64,000 nucleotides of DNA, taken from assembly GCA_023381515.1 (NCBI GenBank), contig JAMCQI010000110.1, positions 62,001-126,000 of the forward strand, read 5' to 3'. The notes under the pieces were generated by a model that saw nothing but the letters and a program-made list of their open reading frames with translations, had not been told where the DNA came from and made no database searches. Positions 32,201 to 39,490 of the stretch are shown here, piece after piece (the first letter of the stretch is position 1; every line of letters starts with the position of its first letter). This DNA comes from Chloroflexota bacterium (GTDB taxonomy: Bacteria > Chloroflexota > Anaerolineae > UBA4142). A program made the translations under genes and the position numbers.

Positions 32201-33191
32201 CGGCACCAGCTGTCACATCGGCCAGATGTGGCCCGGCACGATGTCCTGGCATGTGAAAGCCCGCAATTCGAGTGCCCAAGAAAGCGCTTGGAGCGGTACA
32301 TGGACCTTCACCATTCAGCAGATTCCATCCGGACCTTCTACCCCATCTCTCTCCAGTCCGGGCAACGGGTCGAGTATGCCCCAGAGCACCGATGTGAGTC
32401 TCGTCTGGAACACATCTTCGGGAGCCAGCCAGTACAAAGTCGAGTTGTGGGGCGGACCTTATAGTCTGATGACCCCGTGTGACTGGCAATCCGGCACCTC
32501 TTGCCATATTGGGCAGATGTGGCCGGGGACCATGTCCTGGCACGCCAAAGCTCGCAATTCCTCGGGAACGGAGAGCGACTGGAGCGGCACCTGGAGCTTT
32601 ACGATTCAACAGACCCAAGCCCCATCCGCCCCCGGCCTCTCAAGCCCTGGGAATGGGTCCAGCATGGCCCAGAGTACGGATGTAACTCTGGTTTGGAACA
32701 CCTCCTCAGGTGCCAGTCAGTACAAGGTGGAATTATGGGGAGGACCTTACAGCCTCATGACCCCCTGCGATTGGCAAAGTGGAACGTCGTGCCATATCGG
32801 GCAAATGTGGCCGGGAACGATGTCATGGCACGCGAAGGCGCGTAATTCTGGTGGGCAGGAAAGCGGCTGGAGCGACACGTGGTCCTTTACTATCCAACAA
32901 GCTCCGGCTACGTGGAAACCAACCTTGTCCAGCCCAAGCAATGGGGCGTCCTTGCCGCGGAGTACAGACGTGACTTTATATTGGAACACGCTCTCCGGCG
33001 CCACCCAGTACAAGGTCGAACTCTGGGGTGGGCCTTATAGCTTGATGACGCCCTGCAATTGGCAGTCTGGCACATCTTGCCATATTGGGGGAATGTGGCC
33101 GGGCAATATGTTGTGGCATGTGAAGGCTCGCAATTCATCTGGCACCGAAAGCGACTGGAGCGACACCTGGAACTTTACGATTCAGAACTGA
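29283..33191 (+). CDS. Secreted M23-type peptidase-like protein with seven near-identical C-terminal repeats
   Basis: 1302 residues, exported by a signal peptide (RFAALIAALVICGEI, cut near VLAAPP). Residues ~38-200 are a PsbP/lipocalin-like globular domain (GYKVDYPASWYVYP). Residues ~230-400 are lysostaphin-like: EAIDFALPNNTPLYASEAG, GNVVMIKHDD, SWYAHLSSF, PYHLHFMV. The Asp and the HLH pair are present, but the usual first His (HxG-D) is not at its normal place, so catalysis is uncertain. Two diverged Ig/Fn3-like units follow (SPSDGASLSS; SPSDGASFTS). Then come seven units of ~96 residues with STDVTLVWNTSSGASQYKVE, LWGGPYSLM and a Cys pair around CDWQSGTSCHIGQMWPG. GC is lower than in the neighbours. 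Start: first ATG after GAGAG. Confidence 0.85.
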   Translation: MKTQFRSHLRFAALIAALVICGEILSLSQWRTPGVLAAPPGWATFADNVYGYKVDYPASWYVYPADGSVGSVTTISSADRSSLSSSDAALRIEISVAIFDRDPNVSLRDWIIVPADLAPYMSVSTSAPSTFTDARVIQSYAAPEGTFRRAYIARGQKVYIMDLLPDDPTQYALFSSVLESLAFSDTYLRTQPSRPKLFGESYQIFLPMVVKSGASSAPSSPRTSAPQVVPSNYRLPFVGGYEITQGPYYNVSGLTCVFSHKKFSNNWDDREAIDFALPNNTPLYASEAGVFHEYQLGSYGNVVMIKHDDQRVSWYAHLSSFENNTDGKRILRESPIGKSGNSRYCDTGACSWPYHLHFMVMSSQDPNNPYIHTTEYIRTLPKISWYSGSADIPCNDGRYGNRWLDGSNRFYDGYATGDPLGSATLCQAPQLVSPSDGASLSSPSATFTWSSVQCASNGYRLRIKTAPDMDGGGETVQDISLGSTQWSGTIAGEQWLGRDLYWSVKASDVANAAWAPAHRFRTTSTPPSSCSAPSLNSPSDGASFTSATVAFGWSDVSCPHAGFIFRIKTVPTMDSGGDTVADSFNGTTQRLESIPSNRFNQDLYWSVKAANVSSAAWATAHRFRITPTVTVPRPTLSSPTNGASLTQSTDVTLSWNASSGAAQYKVDLWGGPYSLMTLCDWQSATSCHVGQMWPGSMSWHVRARNSSGQESDWSDTWSLTVQQTIPSVGVPPLSSPSNGASMPQSTDVTLAWNAAANATQYTVEVWGGPYSNMTVCGWQAATTCHIGQMWPGTMSWHVKARGSSGQESAWSPTWSFTIQQASTAVKPTLSSPSNGAGLAQSTDVTLVWNSSSGASQYKVELWGGPYSLMVPCNWQSSTSCHIGQMWPGTMSWHVKAMNSSGQESDWSDTWSFVIQQGSSAPAAPALSSPGNGSSMAQSTDVTLVWNTSSSATQYKVELWGGPYSLMVPCDWQSGTSCHIGQMWPGTMSWHVKARNSSAQESAWSGTWTFTIQQIPSGPSTPSLSSPGNGSSMPQSTDVSLVWNTSSGASQYKVELWGGPYSLMTPCDWQSGTSCHIGQMWPGTMSWHAKARNSSGTESDWSGTWSFTIQQTQAPSAPGLSSPGNGSSMAQSTDVTLVWNTSSGASQYKVELWGGPYSLMTPCDWQSGTSCHIGQMWPGTMSWHAKARNSGGQESGWSDTWSFTIQQAPATWKPTLSSPSNGASLPRSTDVTLYWNTLSGATQYKVELWGGPYSLMTPCNWQSGTSCHIGGMWPGNMLWHVKARNSSGTESDWSDTWNFTIQN
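31170..33190 (+). repeat. Seven tandem ~288-bp coding repeats
   Basis: Units begin near 31182, 31470, 31761, 32052, 32340, 32630 and 32917. Units 4-6 are almost identical in protein (SSPGNGSSM, QYKVELWGGPYSLM, CHIGQMWPGTMSWH) but differ at many third positions. This points to old duplication plus purifying selection or gene conversion. Confidence 0.85.
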
Positions 33192-33551
33192 TGGGATGCA
33201 AGACACACCTGTGCCCGCACGACGGAGAGCAGATGCGTAAGTGGTCGGCGAGAAGGTAAAGGGGTAGAGGCCAATCAAGCGATATTTATCTTGGCAGAGG
33301 CTTATACCGAAGGGGACTGACAAGATCAGATCGGCCACAGAACCACGCAGAAGCACACTGAAGTCGCTATCTTCTGCGAGATTCTGCCTGGTTCTGTGGC
33401 TAAAGAGGGAAATGGGTCGAGGCGGCCAATCTGGCGCGGTCTATCCAAGGGGAGGTCGCGCGTCGTCAGTGTGCTTGCGTTTGTGGCCGCGCTTTTTCGT
33501 GGTGGTTCTCGGCCGGGCAGGAATGAGCCGAATCACCGATAATCTACAACG
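33192..33551. repeat. Gene-free spacer with a long inverted repeat
   Basis: GCCACAGAACCACGCAGAA (33334-33352) and TTCTGCCTGGTTCTGTGGC (33382-33400) pair at 18 of 19 positions around a 29-base loop. Converging genes end on both sides. No gene is recognised; small frames here are not supported. Confidence 0.7.
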
Positions 33552-35657
33552 TCAATTCGCGATTTTCACCCGCACCTGGCAGGGCGAGCCGTAGTTCCCC
33601 GTGTTGTCCACAACCGTGAGCTGAATCCAGTAAACGCCGTTCGGCACCGTTTTTGTCGACCACAAGCTCAGTACGCCGTCGGCGACCGGCTGCTCTGAAC
33701 GGTACAGCTGCGTGTACGACCCGTTCCCATCCACCCGGTATTCGAGCTTCCAATAGGTCATGTTCGGCCGCGACGCCATCCCGCGTATCTCGGTCAGGCC
33801 GGAGATCGTCGCATCCATGAGGGGAGACTTGATGGTTCCGCTGAGGTTCGTGCACTGGCTGGACGCGGTGGGGGGCGACGAAGGAGTCGCCCCAGGCGCG
33901 GGGGACGGCGGGGTTGACGGCACGGCAGAGGGAGGAGGCACGGTGGGGGCGGGGGGTGCCGTATCCGTCGGCTCGTCGAGCACCGGCAGCGGCGAAGGCG
34001 CTTCGGGCGTAATGTTCGAAGCGACCCGCTTGGTCTTCACGTACCACTGGGCGACGTTTCGAAAACGATCGCTCGCATTCACCATCGGCGCGAGTTGGAT
34101 CCCGCGCACCCGGTTGTCTACACCATACGCATAGACTGGATAGTAGAGAAGCAGGGCAGGCACGCGGTCGGCAAACAGCTCTTGAAATTGCTTGTAGAGT
34201 TCGGCGCGCTTGGCCGGGTCGCTCTCCCGCCGCGCCGCCTCCAGCGTCCCACTAATATCGCTGTCATTCAAGCCGCCGTAATTCTGCCCCAGAGTATTGC
34301 CGGCGCCCGGAACCTGCGCCCGATCCCAGTTGTCGTACTGGTCCGGGTCGCTCGACAGGTTGCGCCAATCGTACAAAACGGCGTCGAACTGCCGCGGCCG
34401 CAGGACATTCTGGACGAGAAGGGAGGCCGGCACCGGCTGAACGGTCGCCTTGACCCCCACCGCCGCCCACTCTTTGGCAATCTCGTTCACGAGCGCGACT
34501 CGCGCCGGATCGTCGCTCGTGATCAGCGTAAAGGCAAGCTGGGTCTGGTCCTTTTGACGAACCCCATCCCCGTCCGTATCCTTCCAGCCCGCCGCATCCA
34601 AAAGCGCATTCGCCTTGTCCACGTCAAAGGGATACTGGGCCACGGAGGGATCATAGGCCCAGGAACCGGGCTCGATCGGACTGGAGGCGACGAGAGCCTG
34701 CCCCTGCAAGAGATCGTTGATCAAATGCTGGCGGTCCATGGCGTACAAGAGCGCCTGCCGCACGGACTTGTCCTGAAACTGCGGTCGGGACAGATTGAGA
34801 AGGACGAGAGAATACCCCGCCAGGCGCGCGTTATAGAGCGTAAGGCGGTTGAGCGCCCGCGCCTTGGATATATAGTCCGGCAGGATGCGCGAAATACCTT
34901 CGACCTCACCCCGCCCAAAGGCGGCAAAGATCGACTCGTAATCAGGATAGAACTTGAGCTGGATCCGCGCGAGGTACGGCCGGGGGCCGTAATAGCGTGG
35001 ATTCACGTCCAGCGTCATCGTGTCCGCCGTGAGGTCGGTCACCTGAAAGGGTCCGGTCCCGACCGGATGGCGGTTGAACGGGTTTTGGAGGAGATCGCCC
35101 GCCGACACGTTCTTGAGCAGGTGGGCGGGGAGGATGCCAATCGTCGCATAGTTCAGGAACGGGGCGTAGGGCTGCGTCAGTTGAAAGCGCACCGTCGTGG
35201 GGTCGGTCGCCGTGACGGCCACCGTCCGCCAGAAGGAGGTGAGGTTCGGAGGCCCTTTGTAGGCAGGGTCCTGAAGGGTATGGACCGTGTAGAGGACGTC
35301 GTCGGAGGTGAAACGTACGCCATCCTGCCAACGCACGTCGTTGCGGAGATCGAACGTGTAAACGAGCCCATCCGGCGAGATGGTCCAGCGGGTCGCCAGA
35401 TCGGGTTTGATGACGCCGGTCTCGTCCGCGCGCGTCAGCCCGTTAAAGACGAGCGCGGTGATATCACGGTCGACGTCGTTGTATTGGCTAAAGAGCGGAT
35501 TGATGGCATTCGGTTTTCCGGCGATCCCCTCGATATACGTGCCGCCAAAATCGGGGAGTTCGACCATGTCGGTGCTGAACGCGAGCACGCCCAGCACCGC
35601 ACTGAGGAAAATGACTCCCACAAGGGCGATGAGGAGCTGCCACCGGATGTGCTTCAC
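33552..35657 (-). CDS. Extracellular solute-binding protein family 5 (oligopeptide type) with C-terminal Ig-like tail
   Basis: 701 residues. The N-terminal hydrophobic segment (LIALVGVIFLSAVLGVLAF) lacks a lipobox Cys, so it is either a signal anchor or cleaved. The SBP_bac_5 fold shows GGTYIEGIAGKPNAINPLF, LVFNGLTRADETGVIKPDLA, DGLVYTFDLRNDVRWQDGVR and HPVGTGPFQVT. A Pro/Thr/Ser linker (PPAPTVPPPSAVPSTPPSPA) leads to a ~95-residue beta domain with one Cys pair (CTNLSGTI...CQVRV), similar to domains that bind walls or sugars. Permease genes are absent from the window. GTG start at 35657 after GAGGTC. Confidence 0.88.
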   Translation of the reverse strand: MKHIRWQLLIALVGVIFLSAVLGVLAFSTDMVELPDFGGTYIEGIAGKPNAINPLFSQYNDVDRDITALVFNGLTRADETGVIKPDLATRWTISPDGLVYTFDLRNDVRWQDGVRFTSDDVLYTVHTLQDPAYKGPPNLTSFWRTVAVTATDPTTVRFQLTQPYAPFLNYATIGILPAHLLKNVSAGDLLQNPFNRHPVGTGPFQVTDLTADTMTLDVNPRYYGPRPYLARIQLKFYPDYESIFAAFGRGEVEGISRILPDYISKARALNRLTLYNARLAGYSLVLLNLSRPQFQDKSVRQALLYAMDRQHLINDLLQGQALVASSPIEPGSWAYDPSVAQYPFDVDKANALLDAAGWKDTDGDGVRQKDQTQLAFTLITSDDPARVALVNEIAKEWAAVGVKATVQPVPASLLVQNVLRPRQFDAVLYDWRNLSSDPDQYDNWDRAQVPGAGNTLGQNYGGLNDSDISGTLEAARRESDPAKRAELYKQFQELFADRVPALLLYYPVYAYGVDNRVRGIQLAPMVNASDRFRNVAQWYVKTKRVASNITPEAPSPLPVLDEPTDTAPPAPTVPPPSAVPSTPPSPAPGATPSSPPTASSQCTNLSGTIKSPLMDATISGLTEIRGMASRPNMTYWKLEYRVDGNGSYTQLYRSEQPVADGVLSLWSTKTVPNGVYWIQLTVVDNTGNYGSPCQVRVKIAN

Positions 35658-35695
35658 CGAAAGGCGACCTCGACCATCCTATAAAGATGACGCGT

Positions 35696-35920
35696 CTAGG
35701 AACGAACCGCGAAGAACGCGCTGAGGAAAGAGACGATGAGGAAAATGGCAGACAGGACGATAGTGATGTTAAAGAGGGTACGCTCCAGGCCGCGGCGCGT
35801 GCGCGCCACGCCGGTTTCGCCTCCAAACATGCCACCCGCCTCGCCCTTGGCTTGAATCAGGATAATGACGATCAATGTGATCGATATAATAATCTGGATG
35901 ACGTTCAGATAGGGACCCAC
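35696..35920 (-). CDS. secG: Protein-export membrane protein SecG
   Basis: 74 residues with two helices (IIISITLIVIILIQ and ITIVLSAIFLIVSFLSAFF) and the conserved loop GEAGGMFGG followed by TRRGLERTLF. It is the small SecYEG subunit. The GTG start follows AGGAAG. The gene has its own good promoter and lies upstream of the solute-binding-protein gene on the same strand. Confidence 0.93.
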   Translation of the reverse strand: MGPYLNVIQIIISITLIVIILIQAKGEAGGMFGGETGVARTRRGLERTLFNITIVLSAIFLIVSFLSAFFAVRS

Positions 35921-35950
35921 AGGGTTCTTCCTTTTGAAGAGAATGGATGC

Positions 35951-35979
35951 ATTATAGCATCAGATAGGGTATCGAGCAA
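35951..35979 (-). promoter_or_regulatory. Promoter of secG
   Basis: TTGCTC (35979-35974), 17 bases, TATAAT (35956-35951), about 30 bases before the start codon. Confidence 0.8.
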
Positions 35980-35983
35980 ATAG

Positions 35984-36172
35984 AGCGTGAGACGTAAAAT
36001 GTGACGCGTGATAGGCCAGATGACCAGGTGCTGGGTCCATTGCAGTTTGGCCTCACGTATCACGCATCACGTTTTTCGCTTCGCCTTTCACGTCACTGGC
36101 CCCGCAGTCCCCCTGCGGGGGTCGCGGGATCACTTGTCACCGGCCACTTGCCACTCGTCACTCGCCACCCGG
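35984..36172. repeat. Phrase-repeat tract (GTGAGACGT / CACGTATCACGCATCACG / CACTTGTCACCGGCC)
   Basis: Three phrase families follow each other: GTGAGACGTAAAATGTGACG, CACGTATCACGCATCACG, and CACTTGTCACCGGCCACTTG with CCACTCGTCACTCGCC. CCCCGCAGTCCCCCTGCGGGG forms a hairpin at about 36100-36120. The last family encodes the tail of the Cys-rich protein. Confidence 0.7.
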
Positions 36173-36474
36173 TTCCGGCATTGCGGACAGCCTTTCTTTG
36201 GGTCCTTGATATCCACCCGGTGTTCCCGGCAGTAGGCCGTCACTTCTACCTTGCGGAGAAGGCCAAACATGGACTTGGCCACGGTGGCCCGGAGCACCAG
36301 ATTCGGCGAGCCGTTGGCCGCCAGAATGTCCGGCACGGGGCACGCCTGGCACAGGGCAGGCCTCCACGGCTCCGAATGCCGGTTCAACTGGATGAGGCGG
36401 CACTCTTCCGTGCTGCGCCCCCGATAGTAATCAGAGAAATAATAACGGCATTCCTTGCCGTACGGTGTTCGCAT
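36130..36474 (-). CDS. Small Cys-rich conserved protein, function unknown
   Basis: 114 residues, not assigned to a known family. Cys pattern: ECRYYFSDYYRGRSTEECRL near the start, ALCQACPVPDI at ~41-46, then YCREHR and GCPQCRNR. Nine Cys in paired spacing suggest a zinc ribbon or iron-sulfur site. The C-terminal RVASDEWQVAGDK is encoded by the GTGACAAGTGGC repeat tract. It begins one base after the stop of the next gene, so the two form a tight pair and probably act together. Confidence 0.65.
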   Translation of the reverse strand: MRTPYGKECRYYFSDYYRGRSTEECRLIQLNRHSEPWRPALCQACPVPDILAANGSPNLVLRATVAKSMFGLLRKVEVTAYCREHRVDIKDPKKGCPQCRNRVASDEWQVAGDK

Positions 36475-36475
36475 C

Positions 36476-36811
36476 CTATCTTTCTATTTTCTTTCTAACT
36501 CGAGGCATTCTTGCCGTTTGAGTTTGGATCTCGCGCTCGCCGATCAGCCAGCGCGCGTCCACATAGCGGGAATAGCCCATCGCCTGCAGTTCCTGGACGG
36601 CGCGATCGACCGCGGCCCGGTCCGCGCCTTCCCATACCTCCAAAAAGGCGCCGGGGGTAGCGGGGAGGCGATAGCCCATCTCCGGCGTGAGACCGGCCTC
36701 TTTGGCAATGACGCCCACCCGCGCGATAAAGTCGGACTGAGCGACCGGCGACAGTCCCCACCAGGCCTCTTTATAGGTTCCAATCACAATCAATGCTGTT
36801 CGTCTAACCAT
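36476..36811 (-). CDS. Small conserved protein, function unknown
   Basis: 111 residues; ATG at 36811 gives VRRTALIVIGTYKEAWW. It has an alpha/beta pattern (ALIVIGTYK; FIARVGVIAKEAGLTPEMG; AVDRAVQELQAMGYSRYVDA) and a basic end (RMPRVRKKIER). No catalytic motif is seen. The stop TGA abuts the Cys-rich gene's start, so they are cotranscribed. An upstream in-frame ATG at 36880 adds a basic segment that looks non-coding. Confidence 0.6.
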   Translation of the reverse strand: MVRRTALIVIGTYKEAWWGLSPVAQSDFIARVGVIAKEAGLTPEMGYRLPATPGAFLEVWEGADRAAVDRAVQELQAMGYSRYVDARWLIGEREIQTQTARMPRVRKKIER

Positions 36812-37204
36812 TCCAATCCTTCTGATCCCGGAGCGGCTTCGCCGATTCCGACCTTCGGCCTGCAATGACCGCCAGACCATATTTTATCACATTCATAGAC
36901 CGCGTGCCAAGTAAGCAAAACCTCTATCCGAGGGGAGTAAGACATGAGCTCTGACCTCTACCGCCGACTACTCGGGTGCGGGACTCCTGCGCGCGGCCAG
37001 GGACCGGGACACCGGACTAGTCCAGTCAGGATCGAGATGGCCATGAATCTCCAGATAGTTCCTGCATCAGTTCAGAGGCTCTGCCCGGTCCGGAAGGGAA
37101 CGCGCCCGGACCTTACAGCGGATACGGATTTGCGTTTCCATCGGGGCGCCTTGCCGGAATCGTAAAGCCGCGGGATGTTATGACAAACGGCGAACAACGC
37201 AGGG
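36812..37204. other. Gene-free spacer
   Basis: No gene recognised. GGTCCGG...CCGGACC (near 37087-37115) is a 7-bp inverted repeat. A 73-codon plus-strand frame at 36944 has no recognisable features. Confidence 0.45.
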
Positions 37205-37241
37205 AGAGAAAAAGTGCCCACCGGTCATAGGCCAGTGGGCA
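37205..37241 (-). terminator. Rho-independent terminator after the beta-helix pseudogene
   Basis: TGCCCAC (37241-37235 on the minus strand) and GTGGGCA (37221-37215) form the stem base, followed by CTTTTTCTC. Its presence 60 bases past the stop suggests that the truncated gene was once a full transcription unit. Confidence 0.7.
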
Positions 37242-37300
37242 ATGCTCGTATTTCCTGTGTACACTTGCGAACGCAAGGTGGTTCGTCGCCGTGCTTGACG

Positions 37301-37837
37301 CTATCGCTGGATCAACGGCAAATAGAGATGCAGATTCGCGCCGTTCAACTGCAATTCAAACGCACCCATGTCGCAGAAGCTTCCTTGTGGGCGCGTGACG
37401 CCGCGCTGATCCGTTGGGAGACATGCGCTGCTGCTGCCGGGAGCTGCCGGGTTTCCCGCATTGAGCGCCGGGCTGGACGACACGAGGGCATGAGTCAAGG
37501 TACCCCCGCCATTATCTTTCAGCGCGTCCAGTTTCGCGTCCAGCGGGGTGCTGCTCGTGCCGACCTTGTCGCCGGACACTCCATTCGTGAAACCGGTGCA
37601 GCCGGCATCATTCCCGATCAAATTGTAGCCGCCGGTGATAAACGCCCCTGAACAATCAGGTTTACTGTTGGTCGCCGATTTATCGAAATTGCCGGCGATA
37701 ATTGAATTTAGCACGGTGAACGTTCCGCCGCTGTAAGCGCCCCCGCCGTGTCCCTTAGCCGCCGGATCATTTTCGGCCGTATTATTCGTGATCGTCACAT
37801 TGTTCAAGGTCACCGTGTCGGATGGAGTGCGCGGCCG
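37301..37837 (-). pseudogene. 3' remnant of a choice-of-anchor-Q / right-handed beta-helix secreted protein
   Basis: About 170 residues of parallel beta-helix sequence (LNNVTITNNTAE, GGAYSGGTFTVLNSIIAGN, GGYNLIGNDAGCTGF) with the family end RGVTRPQGSFCDMGAFELQ. Proteins of this type are normally 400-1000 residues with a signal peptide. Here the frame continues upstream only to the TAG that ends the DUF1232 gene at 37838, so the 5' part has been lost at this junction. The own terminator is retained. Confidence 0.75.
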
Positions 37838-38230
37838 CTACGACCAGAGGTGGTAGAGGAAGAGGAGGATGAGCGCGGCCAGGAGGAGCCAGATCGCAAT
37901 GATAGCGGCGGCCGCCGCACGGTTCACCGGCTTGCCCTGGCGCAGGACCTCTTCGGACTTGGCCCGGCATTCCGCGGCGACGTTGGCAGGGATCATTTTG
38001 AGGGCGAGCCAGACGCCCAGAGGGATGATGACGAGGTCGTCGAGATAGCCGAGGATAGGGATAAAGTCGGGGATCAGGTCGAGAGGGCTCAAGGCATAGC
38101 CGACGACGCAGGCAGCGAAGATTCGGGCGGGCAGTGGGACGCGCGGGTCGCGGTAGGCGAGATAGATGGCATAGACCTCGACTTGAAGGCGGCGGGCGGC
38201 CTGTTTCCATCGGTCGAGAAATTGGCGCAT
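37838..38230 (-). CDS. DUF1232 (YkvA-type) membrane protein
   Basis: 130 residues. YAIYLAYRDPRVPLPARIFA followed by YALSPLDLIPDFIPILGYLDDL is the DUF1232 signature. A C-terminal helix (AIIAIWLLLAALILLFLYHL) anchors it in the membrane. Function of the family is unknown. ATG at 38230 gives MRQFLDRWK. TATAAT lies only six bases before this ATG, so the mRNA is probably leaderless. Confidence 0.85.
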   Translation of the reverse strand: MRQFLDRWKQAARRLQVEVYAIYLAYRDPRVPLPARIFAACVVGYALSPLDLIPDFIPILGYLDDLVIIPLGVWLALKMIPANVAAECRAKSEEVLRQGKPVNRAAAAAIIAIWLLLAALILLFLYHLWS

Positions 38231-38236
38231 GGCAGA

Positions 38237-38242
38237 ATTATA
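38237..38242 (-). promoter_or_regulatory. -10 element next to the DUF1232 start (leaderless candidate)
   Basis: TATAAT, six bases, ATG. No convincing -35. Confidence 0.4.
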
Positions 38243-38355
38243 CACCGCTCAAGCCTAAAATCCAGATCGCCTGGCGCTCTCTGCACTTGCGCGGCCGATA
38301 GGGAAGGGATTTTTGGAGTGGAGGCCCAGCAAATGATACTGGGCCTCCGTTCACA

Positions 38356-39363
<1,008 letters not shown>

Positions 39364-39384
39364 AGAAAGACCTCCGGTGAGTGC

Positions 39385-39490
39385 GTTTAGTGATTAGGTG
39401 ATTAGGTTATTAGGTAATTGGCAATGACAAAAGGGAAATGAAAAGCGTGAAACGACAGCACCTCACGTTTCACGCTTTACGTTTTACGCT
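39385..39490. repeat. GTGATTAGGTGATTAG / CGTTTCACGCTTTACG phrase tract
   Basis: AGTGATTAGGTGATTAGGTT, TTAGGTAATTGG, then GCGTGAAACG and CACGTTTCACGCTTTACG. It lies between nifJ and the DHOD-like gene and forms the hairpin listed separately. Confidence 0.7.
39438..39478 (-). terminator. Terminator-like hairpin made of phrase repeats after nifJ
   Basis: AAAGCGTGAAAC (39442-39453) and GTTTCACGCTTT (39467-39478) are perfect 12-bp arms with a 13-base loop. On the minus strand the stem ends in CGCTTTTCATTT. It probably ends or reduces transcription between nifJ and the DHOD-like gene. Confidence 0.6.

Noticed and set aside
31170..33190. CRISPR array or gene cassette interpretation of the tandem units
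   Set aside because: Units are ~288 bp, coding and in frame with no spacers; they are protein repeats.
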